Assembly: GCA_903919045.1 (NCBI GenBank)
Contig: CAIXGU010000097.1
Location: 1 to 37,410, forward strand
Source of the DNA: an uncultured Eubacteriales bacterium
Lineage (GTDB): Bacteria > Bacillota > Clostridia > Saccharofermentanales > UBA5734
Length of the DNA stretch: 37,410 nt
Reading direction: 5' to 3'
The notes below the pieces were generated by a model. The model searched no databases. It worked only from the letters and a program-made list of their open reading frames with translations, and had not been told where the DNA came from. This document shows, piece after piece, positions 1 through 7,747 of the stretch. Every line of letters begins with the position of its first letter. Position 1 is the stretch's first letter. Made by a program: the position numbers and the translations under genes.

Positions 1-573
1 CGCGATCGCCGCGGCCGCCGCCGGTCCGCGGCGCAGCATCGCGAAGTCGACGTGGCAGTAGCCGCCGGGAGTCTTCTCGAGGTAGTCCGGGTGGTACGCC
101 TCGGCCGGCCACCGGTTCCGCAGCGGCAGCAGCTCGACGACGAGCGGCTTCGCGTGCCGCTTCGCCTCGGAGTCCAGGACCTCGCGCGCAACGGCCGCGT
201 CCGCCTCGTCCCGGTAGTAGATGCCGGTGCGGTACTGCGAGCCCGCGTCGGCGCCCTGCCGGTCCAGGGAGGTGGGATCGATGACCAGCAGGTACGCCTC
301 GAGGAGCGTCTTCAGGCTCACGCGCGCGGGGTCGTAGCGGACCTCGACGGTCTCGGCGTGGCCGGTGTCGCGCCGGCACACGTCCTCGTAGGTCGGGCGC
401 GCGCCGGTGCGCCCGTTCGCGTAGCCGGAGACGGCGTCGGCGACGCCGGGGACGCGGGCCAGGAAGGCCTCGATGCCCCAGAAGCAGCCGCCGGCGAGCC
501 AGATGGCTCGCATGCGCGCGGGGTCGTAGGAGAGGGTGCGGTTCGGGTTCGGGGGGATCGGTCCGTGGGCCAT
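1..573 (-). CDS. msrA: Peptide methionine sulfoxide reductase MsrA, partial (3' end outside window)
   Basis: Reduces methionine-S-sulfoxide in proteins. The 191 visible codons contain the catalytic GCFWG motif with Cys30, the conserved GYANG segment, a YHPDYLEK-like stretch and the late GGYCH motif, so the MsrA domain is essentially complete. No stop is reached before the window edge, so either a C-terminal tail or a fused MsrB domain (common in this family) lies outside; that part is inference. The start at 573 has an AAGGAG ribosome site about 8 bases upstream, whereas the inner Met21 has none. There is no signal peptide, so it should be cytosolic. It starts 11 bases after the ccdA stop and is the last visible gene of the ABC-ccdA-msrA operon. 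The link to CcdA suggests electrons reach it through a thiol relay. Confidence 0.93.
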   Translation of the reverse strand, partial: MAHGPIPPNPNRTLSYDPARMRAIWLAGGCFWGIEAFLARVPGVADAVSGYANGRTGARPTYEDVCRRDTGHAETVEVRYDPARVSLKTLLEAYLLVIDPTSLDRQGADAGSQYRTGIYYRDEADAAVAREVLDSEAKRHAKPLVVELLPLRNRWPAEAYHPDYLEKTPGGYCHVDFAMLRRGPAAAAAIA

Positions 574-584
574 GGTCGGTCTCC

Positions 585-1286
585 TTACGAGAAGAGTCCC
601 GCGAGCCAGCCCATCCGGTCGAGGAGGAGCAGGACGCCCATCGCGGCGATCAGGACGCCGCCGACGATCCGGAGGACGCCGAGGTGCGGGACGAGGCGCC
701 TGAAGACCCGCAGCAGCAGGTCGGTGAAGAGCGAGAGCAGGACGAAGGGCAGGGCGAGCCCGAGCGCGTAGACGCCCAGCAGGAACGCGCCGTAGAGGGC
801 GCTCCCCTGCTGCGCGGCGATGCCGAGCACCGCGGCGAGGACGGGTCCGGCGCAGGGCGTCCAGCCCAGGCTGAACGTGAAGCCGAGCACGAAGGCGCCG
901 ACGTAGCCGCCGGCCGCGGCGCGCCCGCTTTCGGCCTTCCACTCGCGCTGGAGGAAGGGGATCGGGACGAGCCCGGTCATCGCGATGCCCATGAGGATCA
1001 CGACGATGCCCATCGCGATGCGGAAGGCGCGTCCGGAGAGCCAGGCGCCGACCGCGCCGGCGCCGAATCCGAGCAGGAAGAAGGCCGTGGACAGCCCGAG
1101 CGCGAACACGAGCGTCCGGGCGAGCAGTCCGGGGTCGAAGCCCTTGCGGGTCCGCGCGGCGCGGCCGGCCGCCTCGCGGGAGAGATAGCCCACGTAGACC
1201 GGCAGCAGCGGGACCGTGCAGGGCGAGAGGAACGACAGGAGCCCTGCGGCGAAGACGGTGGCGAAGTAGAAGGCGCTTCCTTCCAT
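585..1286 (-). CDS. ccdA: CcdA-type thiol-disulfide electron transporter
   Basis: A 233-residue polytopic membrane protein of the CcdA/DsbD-beta family, which moves electrons from cytosolic thioredoxin across the membrane. About six hydrophobic helices are visible. The two redox cysteines sit in the family-typical contexts: LSPCTVP (Cys23, first helix) and WTPCAGP (fourth helix). The length is normal for the family. The ATG at 1286 is preceded by GGAGG. The gene lies 13 bases after the ABC permease and directly before msrA. CcdA next to Msr proteins is a known arrangement in Gram-positive bacteria, so a role in supplying reductant for methionine sulfoxide repair is more likely here than cytochrome c maturation, since no cytochrome c genes are nearby. 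Confidence 0.93.
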   Translation of the reverse strand: MEGSAFYFATVFAAGLLSFLSPCTVPLLPVYVGYLSREAAGRAARTRKGFDPGLLARTLVFALGLSTAFFLLGFGAGAVGAWLSGRAFRIAMGIVVILMGIAMTGLVPIPFLQREWKAESGRAAAGGYVGAFVLGFTFSLGWTPCAGPVLAAVLGIAAQQGSALYGAFLLGVYALGLALPFVLLSLFTDLLLRVFRRLVPHLGVLRIVGGVLIAAMGVLLLLDRMGWLAGLFS

Positions 1287-1299
1287 GGATCCTCCGGAA

Positions 1300-2346
1300 T
1301 CAGAGCCTGCGGTGCTTCTTCAGGGCGAGGACGTTCGCCGCGGAGAAGAGGACGATGAAGCCGACGAGCATGCCGAGCTGCGGGAGGATCGTCCGGAACC
1401 CCGCGCCCTGGACGAGCACGAGCCGCAGCGCGTCGCACGCGTAGTACACCGGCATGACGCGCGACAGGACGCCGAGCCCGAGCGGGATCGTGTCGAGCGA
1501 GATCAGGCCGGTGAAGAAGAACTGCGGCACGACGACGACCGGGATGAACTGCATGATCTGGAACTCGTTCTCCGCGAAGATCGAGGCGAAGGCGCCGATC
1601 GCGGTCGCGGTCAGCCCGATCAGGACCATCACGAGCACCGTCAGCGCGAGGGACCCGGCGATGTGCATCCCGAGGACCGCGACGGCGAAGACGACCATCA
1701 GCGTGCACTGCACGGTCGCGAACACGCCGAATCCCGCGGTGTACCCGAGGACGACCTGGATGCGCCGCACGGGCGACGCGAGCAGCCGCTCGAGCGTCGC
1801 GCCGGTCCGCTCGCGCACGAACGCGATGCCCGCGAGGATGAACACGAAGAAGAACGCGAGCACGCCGAGCAGGACGTACCCGAGGCTGTCGAACGAGCTG
1901 TCGGAGCTGCCCGCGTAGAGGTACTCGGCCTCCGGCGCCGACAGGAGCCCGGGGATCCCGGTCGGGACGAGGTCGCGCATCGCCGTCTGCAGGGCCTTCA
2001 TCACGAGGGCGTCCTTGCCGGGGTCGCTCGCGGCGAACAGGAGACGGAGCTTCCCGTCCTCGAGCCGGAGCGAGGCGTCGTACGTCCCGTCCTCGACGCC
2101 CGCGCGGGCCGCCGCGGCGTCGGTCTCCGTCAGTCGCACGCCGTCGCCGTCCTCGAGCGCGGCCGCCAGCTTCGCCGGGAGGTCGGACGCCGCGAGGGTC
2201 GGGACGTAGCCGGTCTTCCCGAGCAGCAGCCAGATCAGCGTGAGCATGAGGAGGGGGACCACGAGGATCAGGCCCACCGTGCGCTTGTCGCCGGTGATCT
2301 GGCGGATGACGCGGACCATGATCGCGAACGTCGCCATCGCCGTCAC
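1300..2346 (-). CDS. ABC-2 type transporter permease
   Basis: Membrane subunit of an ABC exporter, about 348 residues. It has one N-terminal membrane helix, a soluble presumably extracytoplasmic region of roughly 130 residues rich in Asp/Ala, then about five helices, ending in a short KKHRRL tail. This layout is the ABC-2 permease type 3 pattern seen in NatB-like and drug/lipid exporters; the substrate cannot be read. The GTG at 2346 overlaps the TGA of the ATPase gene (GTGA), implying translational coupling; an ATG three codons later (2337) is the alternative start. It forms one transporter with the upstream ATPase and is followed closely by ccdA. Confidence 0.88.
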   Translation of the reverse strand: MTAMATFAIMVRVIRQITGDKRTVGLILVVPLLMLTLIWLLLGKTGYVPTLAASDLPAKLAAALEDGDGVRLTETDAAAARAGVEDGTYDASLRLEDGKLRLLFAASDPGKDALVMKALQTAMRDLVPTGIPGLLSAPEAEYLYAGSSDSSFDSLGYVLLGVLAFFFVFILAGIAFVRERTGATLERLLASPVRRIQVVLGYTAGFGVFATVQCTLMVVFAVAVLGMHIAGSLALTVLVMVLIGLTATAIGAFASIFAENEFQIMQFIPVVVVPQFFFTGLISLDTIPLGLGVLSRVMPVYYACDALRLVLVQGAGFRTILPQLGMLVGFIVLFSAANVLALKKHRRL

Positions 2347-3047
2347 CCCGCCGCCTGGAAGAAGAGGCCTTCCAGGGTCCCGCCGGGCGCGGACGCCTTG
2401 AGGTCCGCCACCGGGCCGCAGGCGATCAGGTCTCCGCCGTAGAGCAGGCCGGCCCGGTCGCACCGGTCGGCCTCCTCCATCACGTGCGTCGTCACGAGGA
2501 GCGTGCGCCCCTGCGCGCGTAGGCGCGCGAACTCCTCCCAGATCGTCCGCCGCAGGACCGGGTCGATGCCGACCGTCGGCTCGTCGAGCAGGAGCACGTC
2601 GGGGTCGTGCAGCAGGGCGGTCGCGAGGGAGAGGCGCTTGCGCATCCCGCCCGAGTAGTTCGCGACGCGCTTGCGGGCGTCGCCGGACAGGCCGGTCAGC
2701 GCGAGCACGTCGTCGATGCGCCCGCGGAGGCGCGGGCCGCGGAGGCCGTAGAGGCGGCCGAAGAAGCGCAGGTTGTCCTGGCCGGAGAGGTCCTTGTAGA
2801 GGGCGTCCTCCTGCGGCATGAACCCGATGCGGCCGAGGCTCTCCCGGCGCGGCATCCGCACGCCGTCGAGCGTCACCTCGCCGCGGTCGGCCGCGAGCGT
2901 CCCGGCGAGGATGCGGATCAGCGTGGTCTTGCCCGAGCCCGACGGGCCGAGGAGCCCGAAGACCTCCGCAGGGGGGATGTCCAGGGAGACGCCCTTCAGG
3001 ACCTTCTCCTTGCCGAACGACTTCTCGACGCCGCGCACTCCGATCAT
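2343..3047 (-). CDS. ABC transporter ATP-binding protein
   Basis: Cytosolic ATPase of 234 residues that powers the permease encoded next. It shows Walker A (GPSGSGKT), a Q-loop (MPQED), the signature NYSGGMRKRLSLA with Walker B VLLLDEPTVGIDP, and the switch His in TTHVMEEAD. The GGM variant of the signature and the VGIDP box are typical of the multidrug/NatA-like subgroup. The start at 3047 is chosen because the domain begins right there (MIGVRGVEKSFG) and a GGGGGT ribosome site precedes it; the open frame extends upstream only through unconserved sequence. First gene of the operon, with an extended -10 about 80 bases upstream. Confidence 0.93.
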   Translation of the reverse strand: MIGVRGVEKSFGKEKVLKGVSLDIPPAEVFGLLGPSGSGKTTLIRILAGTLAADRGEVTLDGVRMPRRESLGRIGFMPQEDALYKDLSGQDNLRFFGRLYGLRGPRLRGRIDDVLALTGLSGDARKRVANYSGGMRKRLSLATALLHDPDVLLLDEPTVGIDPVLRRTIWEEFARLRAQGRTLLVTTHVMEEADRCDRAGLLYGGDLIACGPVADLKASAPGGTLEGLFFQAAG

Positions 3048-3124
3048 GCCGGACCCCCTGTCCCTGCGCCCCGGGACGAACCCGGAAGCCGCCGCGGGGC
3101 TCGCGCACCCGCCGCACAGGGTCC

Positions 3125-3133
3125 ATCGTACCA
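3125..3133 (-). promoter_or_regulatory. Putative extended -10 promoter of the ABC-ccdA-msrA operon
   Basis: Read on the minus strand, TGG TACGAT forms an extended -10 element about 78 bases upstream of the ATPase start. No good -35 is seen, which is usual for extended -10 promoters. It faces away from the rnf promoter in the same 245-base divergent gap. Confidence 0.45.
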
Positions 3134-3211
3134 CGTCCGGAGCGGTCCGGGATTTCGCGTTCCGGGCATGGGATCGAAGGCGCCATTTCTGTGGAGTACG
3201 TTACGGTTTTG

Positions 3212-3220
3212 TGCTACGAT
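3212..3220 (+). promoter_or_regulatory. Putative extended -10 promoter of the rnf operon
   Basis: TGC TACGAT fits an extended -10 and would start transcription near 3227, leaving a leader of about 60 bases before rnfC. The -35 region is poor. The hexamer is the same as in the divergent ABC promoter. Confidence 0.5.
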
Positions 3221-3272
3221 GGTCGGGATGCAACCGGTTCGGACGCAAAAAATCCTCGCGTTCTCCACTCCG

Positions 3273-3280
3273 AAGGAGGG
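3273..3280 (+). promoter_or_regulatory. rnfC ribosome binding site; start codon ambiguous
   Basis: A strong AAGGAGGG lies 6 bases before a TTG (3287) and 12 bases before the ATG (3293), which is in frame two codons later. Spacing favours TTG; codon preference favours ATG. The protein would differ by only two residues. Confidence 0.6.
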
Positions 3281-3292
3281 ATCCGCTTGCCC

Positions 3293-4648
3293 ATGACATG
3301 GTCCTTTTCAGGCGGCGCGCACCCGCACGGCCGCAAGGGAACGGCCGAAGCCGCGACCGTTCGCCTCGACGGCTTCCGGCGGGTGGTGCTCCCGCTCAGC
3401 CAGCACGCCGGCGCCCCCTGCCGCTGCCTCGTCGCCCCCGGAGACCTCGTGAAGGTCGGCCAGCGGATCGGCGAGCCCGGCGGGTTCGTCTCCGCGCCGG
3501 TGCACGCCTCCGTCTCCGGCAAGGTCGTCGCCGTGCGGAAGACCGTCGGGTTCTCCGGCGCCCGCATCGAGGCGGTCGAGATCGAGTCGGACGGCGTCTA
3601 CGAGATGCACCCCGACATCGCGCCTCCGGTCGTGACCGACCGCGCTTCGTTCGTCGCCGCGATCGCCGCCTCCGGCCTCGTCGGGCTGGGCGGCGCGAGC
3701 TTCCCGACGCACGTGAAGCTCTCCCCGCCCGCCGACAAGGCCCCGGACACGCTGCTGATCAACGCGGCGGAGTGCGAGCCGTTCATCGCGTCCGACTACC
3801 GGCGGATCCTCGAGGACCCGGCCGCCGTCCTCGCCGGCATCCTGCACGTGATGCACTACATCGGCATCCCCCGCACCGCGATCGGCATCGAGGACGACAA
3901 GCCGCGCGCGATCGCCGCCCTGCACGCCGTGATCGACGCGAAGGCCGCGGCGGACCCGTTCGGCCCGGCCTCGCACGTCGAGGTCGTGCCCCTGCGCACC
4001 CGGTACCCCCAGGGCGCCGAGAAGATGCTGATCCATGCGGTCACGGGCCGCACGGTCCCGTCCGGCGGGCTGCCGCACGACGTGCGCGTGATGGTCCTGA
4101 ACGTGAGCACCGTCGCCTTCATCGCGGACTACCTGCTCACGGGCGTCCCGCTCGTCCGCCGCCGCCTGACGCTCGCCGGCAGCGCGGTGCGGTCCCCCGC
4201 GAACCTGGACGTCCCGGTCGGCGTGCCGATCGGCGACCTCGTCGAGGCCGCCGGCGGCTTCGCCCGCACGCCCGGGAAGGTCCTCATGGGCGGGCCGATG
4301 ATGGGCGTCGCGATCGACTCCCTCGACTCCCCGATCATCAAGGCGAACAACGCGATCCTCGCGCTCGACGAGAAGGAAGCCCGGATCCCCGACGAGTCGG
4401 TCTGCATCCGGTGCGCCAAGTGCGTCGAGTCCTGCCCGATGCGCCTGATGCCGACCGCGATCGACGAGGCCTCCCGCCGCAACGACCTCGAGGAGCTCGG
4501 GACCTTCCACTGCAACGACTGCATCGAGTGCGGCACCTGCTCCTTCGTCTGCCCCGCCCGCCGCCACCTCGTCCAGAGCATCCGGAACGGCAAGGCGCAG
4601 CTCCGCGCCGCCGCGGCGAAGGCCCCGAAGAAGGAGGCGAACGCATGA
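3293..4648 (+). CDS. rnfC: Rnf complex subunit C (NADH-binding, 4Fe-4S)
   Basis: Peripheral 451-residue subunit that exchanges electrons with NAD(H) on the cytosolic face. The N-terminal GGAHPHG segment is the RnfC signature. GLGGASFPTHVKL around residues 131-143 is the nucleotide/FMN-binding glycine loop, and INAAECEP follows it. Two 4Fe-4S sites are visible near the C-terminus: Cys371/374/377/381 and Cys410/413/416/420. The frame extends further upstream but is unconserved there; the start is placed at ATG 3293, with TTG 3287 as a well-spaced alternative. It ends in an ATGA overlap with rnfD. First gene of rnfCDGEAB, the order usual in Clostridia. Confidence 0.96.
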   Translation: MTWSFSGGAHPHGRKGTAEAATVRLDGFRRVVLPLSQHAGAPCRCLVAPGDLVKVGQRIGEPGGFVSAPVHASVSGKVVAVRKTVGFSGARIEAVEIESDGVYEMHPDIAPPVVTDRASFVAAIAASGLVGLGGASFPTHVKLSPPADKAPDTLLINAAECEPFIASDYRRILEDPAAVLAGILHVMHYIGIPRTAIGIEDDKPRAIAALHAVIDAKAAADPFGPASHVEVVPLRTRYPQGAEKMLIHAVTGRTVPSGGLPHDVRVMVLNVSTVAFIADYLLTGVPLVRRRLTLAGSAVRSPANLDVPVGVPIGDLVEAAGGFARTPGKVLMGGPMMGVAIDSLDSPIIKANNAILALDEKEARIPDESVCIRCAKCVESCPMRLMPTAIDEASRRNDLEELGTFHCNDCIECGTCSFVCPARRHLVQSIRNGKAQLRAAAAKAPKKEANA

Positions 4649-5619
4649 GCACGGAAGCCCGTCTCCTCGTCAGCTCGTCCCCCCACCTCCGCGACCGCGC
4701 GACGACCCGGACCCTCATGCTCGACGTGATCGTCGCCCTGATCCCCGCCCTCGTCGCGAGCTACCTCGTCTTCGGCGTCCGCGCCGTCGCGCTGACCTTC
4801 GTGACGGTCGCCGCGGCCGTGCTCGCCGAGGCGGCCGCCCGCCGGATCATGAAGCGCGAGGACACGATCTCCGACCTCTCCGCCGTCGTGACCGGCCTGC
4901 TGCTCGCCTTCAACCTGCCGCCCACGCTGCCGTACTACATGGCCGCGATCGGCGCCGTCGTCGCGGTCGTCGTCGCGAAGCAGCTCTTCGGCGGCCTCGG
5001 CTCCAACTTCATGAACCCCGCGCTCGTCGGGCGCGTGCTCCTCGTGATCTCCTTCCCCGTGGCGATGACCCGCTGGACCGTCCTCGACGGGGCCGACGCG
5101 GTCGCCGCCGCCACGCCGCTCGCGCAGCTCAAGGCCGCCGCCGCGGCCGGGAGCGCGGTGCCCGGGACGGGCGGCCTCCCGTCGTACGTCGACCTGCTCC
5201 TCGGCACCCATGCGGGCTGCGTCGGCGAGGTCTCCGTGCTGGCCCTGCTGGTCGGCGCGGCCTATCTTCTCGCCCGCCGCACGATCTCCCCGTGGGCCCC
5301 GCTCGCGTTCGTCGGGACCGTCGGCCTCTTCGCCCTCGTCGCCGGCCAGCCCCCGCTCTACCACATGATGTCCGGCGGCCTGATCCTCGGCGCGTTCTTC
5401 ATGGCGACCGACTACGCGACGACGCCCCTCTCGTGGAAGGGCAAGCTGGCCTTCGGCATCGGCTGCGGCCTGCTCACCGGCCTGATCCGGCTGTTCGGCG
5501 GCATGGAGGAGGGCGTCTCCTTCGCCATCCTGCTGATGAACATCGTCACGCCCCACATCGACAAGTGGACCCGCCCGGTCCCGCTGGGAGGAGGTGTCCG
5601 CCATGCCCGCAGCGCCTGA
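4645..5619 (+). CDS. rnfD: Rnf complex subunit D (membrane flavoprotein)
   Basis: A 324-residue polytopic subunit of about nine to ten helices, homologous to NqrB, thought to form part of the ion path. It starts with the typical SSSPHLR and contains LGSNFMNPALVGR and GAFFMATDYATTP, both hallmarks of the family. The covalent FMN site is normally a Ser/Thr-x-Ala-Thr motif. Here the region reads DAVAAATPL, with Thr157 kept but the preceding Ser/Thr replaced by Ala. The start overlaps the rnfC stop (ATGA) and has AAGGAGG ahead. The end runs past the rnfG start by 17 bases. Confidence 0.95.
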   Translation: MSTEARLLVSSSPHLRDRATTRTLMLDVIVALIPALVASYLVFGVRAVALTFVTVAAAVLAEAAARRIMKREDTISDLSAVVTGLLLAFNLPPTLPYYMAAIGAVVAVVVAKQLFGGLGSNFMNPALVGRVLLVISFPVAMTRWTVLDGADAVAAATPLAQLKAAAAAGSAVPGTGGLPSYVDLLLGTHAGCVGEVSVLALLVGAAYLLARRTISPWAPLAFVGTVGLFALVAGQPPLYHMMSGGLILGAFFMATDYATTPLSWKGKLAFGIGCGLLTGLIRLFGGMEEGVSFAILLMNIVTPHIDKWTRPVPLGGGVRHARSA

Positions 5620-6316
5620 TCGCGAACCCGTGCCCCAGCCCCACGTCCACGGCGTCTTCGCCTCGTCTCCCCCGGAGCCGCGCACCCCGGGCCGCAAGAC
5701 CTACAAGGACCTGCTCGTCTGGCCCGCCGTCGCCCTGTTCATCATCTGCATCATCACGACGGCCGCCCTCGCCGGCACCAACGCCCTCACCGTCGGGCCG
5801 ATCGCCGATCAGGCGCGCCTCGCCGCCGAGGAGGCCCGCAAGGCCGTCCTCCCGGCCGCGACGTTCGAGCGCGTCGACCTCTCGTCGCTCTCCTCGGCGG
5901 ACCTCGCGTCCGCCGTCGGGTCCTCGAAGTCCCTGTCGTTCGCGAACGCCGAGGCCTACCGCGGCCTCGACGCCGAAGGCAAGACGGCCGGGGTCGTGGT
6001 CGAGGTCGACACCCGCGGCTACGCGAACGGCCTGCGCATCATGATCGGGATCGCCGCGGACGCCACGGTCGCCGGCATCCGCATCCTCGCCGACAGCGAG
6101 ACGCCGGGCCTCGGCAAGAAGGTCGCGGACGCGCCCTTCCTGTCCGGTCTGCTCGGCAAGCCCACGGCGACCGGCTTCGCGGTCCGCAAGGACGCGAAGG
6201 GCGACGTCGTGCCGGTCGACGCCGTGACCGGCGCCACGATCTCCTCCCGCGCCGTCGTGGAGGCCGTCAACGCCGCGGCCCGGCTCGCCGCGCTGCTCCA
6301 GAAGGGAGGCGCCTGA
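5603..6316 (+). CDS. rnfG: Rnf complex subunit G (covalent FMN)
   Basis: A 237-residue subunit with one N-terminal membrane helix (about residues 35-57) and an extracytoplasmic FMN-binding domain. The flavinylation motif DAVTGATIS is intact, with the acceptor Thr at about residue 212. The segment ETPGLGKKV is another family signature. The start is taken at ATG 5603, which has GGAGGAGG 8 bases upstream; the earlier in-frame GTG at 5594 overlaps that ribosome site and is unlikely. It overlaps the end of rnfD by 17 bases. Maturation requires an ApbE-type flavin transferase, not encoded in the window. Confidence 0.95.
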   Translation: MPAAPDREPVPQPHVHGVFASSPPEPRTPGRKTYKDLLVWPAVALFIICIITTAALAGTNALTVGPIADQARLAAEEARKAVLPAATFERVDLSSLSSADLASAVGSSKSLSFANAEAYRGLDAEGKTAGVVVEVDTRGYANGLRIMIGIAADATVAGIRILADSETPGLGKKVADAPFLSGLLGKPTATGFAVRKDAKGDVVPVDAVTGATISSRAVVEAVNAAARLAALLQKGGA

Positions 6317-6320
6317 CGCC

Positions 6321-7130
6321 ATGGCCGAGACGAAGCGCTCCTGGATCTCCGAGATCACCAAGGGATTCGTCAAGGAGAACCCCGTCCTGCGGCTGATCCT
6401 CGGGACCTGCCCCACCCTCGCCGTCACGACCAGCGTCGAGAACGGCATCGGGATGGGCATCGCGGCCACGTTCGTGCTGATCGGCTCGAACGTCGCGATC
6501 TCCGCCCTCCGGAAATTCATCCCGGACAAGGTCCGCATCCCCGCCTACATCACGATCATCGCGGGCTTCGTGACGGTCGTGCAGCTCCTCCTCAAGGCCT
6601 TCGTGCCTTCGCTCGACAAGGCGCTCGGCATCTTCATCCCGCTGATCGTCGTCAACTGCATCATCCTCGCCCGCGCCGAGATGTTCGCGAACAAGAACCC
6701 GGTCGGCGCCTCGGCGCTCGACGGGCTCGGCATGGGCATCGGCTTCACGTCGGCCCTGATCGTGATGGGCGCGATCCGCGAAGCGATCGGCAACGGCACG
6801 ATCCTCGGGTACCCGCTGCCGGTGATCCAGTCCGGCGGCATGATCGAGCCGATCCTGATCCTGATCCTCCCGCCGGGCGGCTTCTTCGTGTTCGGCATCC
6901 TCGTCGCGACGGCCCAGCGCCTGTCCGAGGGCATCGACCGCCGCGCGGTCGCGCGCGGCCTCAAGAAGGCGCGCCTCGCCCCGGCCGGCAATGCCCCGAC
7001 CGCCGAGGACTGCGCGGCGTGCGGCCTCGGCTGCGCGAGCTCCGTCGTCGCGGAGGCCTCCGCCTCGCCCGCCGACGACCCGAAGCCCGCGGCGGACGCC
7101 GCCTCCCCGGAAGGAGGTGAGGACCGGTGA
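6321..7130 (+). CDS. rnfE: Rnf complex subunit E with cysteine-bearing C-terminal extension
   Basis: A 269-residue integral subunit paired with RnfA. Cys30 (LGTCPTLAV) and Cys113 (VVNCIILARAE) are the expected ligands of the intramembrane 2Fe-2S cluster shared with RnfA. The core family fold ends near residue 215. Here about 50 extra hydrophilic residues follow, containing Cys231, Cys234 and Cys238 and then an Ala/Pro/Asp-rich tail. The start at 6321 has GGGAGG upstream. The stop overlaps the rnfA GTG (GTGA). Confidence 0.95.
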   Translation: MAETKRSWISEITKGFVKENPVLRLILGTCPTLAVTTSVENGIGMGIAATFVLIGSNVAISALRKFIPDKVRIPAYITIIAGFVTVVQLLLKAFVPSLDKALGIFIPLIVVNCIILARAEMFANKNPVGASALDGLGMGIGFTSALIVMGAIREAIGNGTILGYPLPVIQSGGMIEPILILILPPGGFFVFGILVATAQRLSEGIDRRAVARGLKKARLAPAGNAPTAEDCAACGLGCASSVVAEASASPADDPKPAADAASPEGGEDR

Positions 7131-7717
7131 AGGCGCTGCTCGTCATCCTCCTCACGTCGATCCTCGTCGACAACTTCGTCCTCTCCAAGTTCCTCGGCAT
7201 CTGCCCGTTCCTCGGCGTGTCGAAGAACCTCAACACCGCGATGGGCATGAGCGTCGCCGTCATCTTCGTCATGCTGCTCTCCACCGCGATCACCTGGCCG
7301 ATCCATACGTTCGTGCTTGTCCCGCTCGGCGTGGGCTTCCTCGTCACGCTGGTGTTCATCCTGAGCATCGCGGCCCTGGTCCAGTTCGTCGAGACGATCC
7401 TGAAGAAGGCGATGCCGCCGCTCTACAAGGCGCTCGGCATCTACCTGCCGCTGATCACGACGAACTGCGCCGTCCTCGGCGTCACGATCCTCAACATCGA
7501 CCAGAAGTACGACTTCCTGCAGTCGATGTTCAACAGCCTCGGCGTCGGCGTCGGCTTCATGCTCGCCCTGTTCCTCTTCGCCGGCGTCCGGTCGCGCGTC
7601 GACAAGGCCGACGTGCCGAAGTTCCTCAAGGGGCTCCCGATCACGCTCATCGCCGCGTCGCTCGTCTCCCTGTCCTTCTTCGGGTTCAAGGGGATGATCG
7701 AGAAGCTGTTCGGCTGA
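7127..7717 (+). CDS. rnfA: Rnf complex subunit A
   Basis: A 196-residue integral membrane subunit, about six helices, homologous to NqrE. It carries the conserved DNFVLSKFLGICPFLGVSK region (Cys26) and TTNCAVLG (Cys114), the cysteines that hold the membrane 2Fe-2S cluster together with RnfE. It uses a GTG start at 7127, overlapping the rnfE stop, with AAGGAGG about 9 bases upstream. The length is normal. The rnfB gene follows after 30 bases. Confidence 0.96.
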   Translation: MKALLVILLTSILVDNFVLSKFLGICPFLGVSKNLNTAMGMSVAVIFVMLLSTAITWPIHTFVLVPLGVGFLVTLVFILSIAALVQFVETILKKAMPPLYKALGIYLPLITTNCAVLGVTILNIDQKYDFLQSMFNSLGVGVGFMLALFLFAGVRSRVDKADVPKFLKGLPITLIAASLVSLSFFGFKGMIEKLFG

Positions 7718-7747
7718 CCGGCCGACGCGGTAGGAGGTACGAACGCC

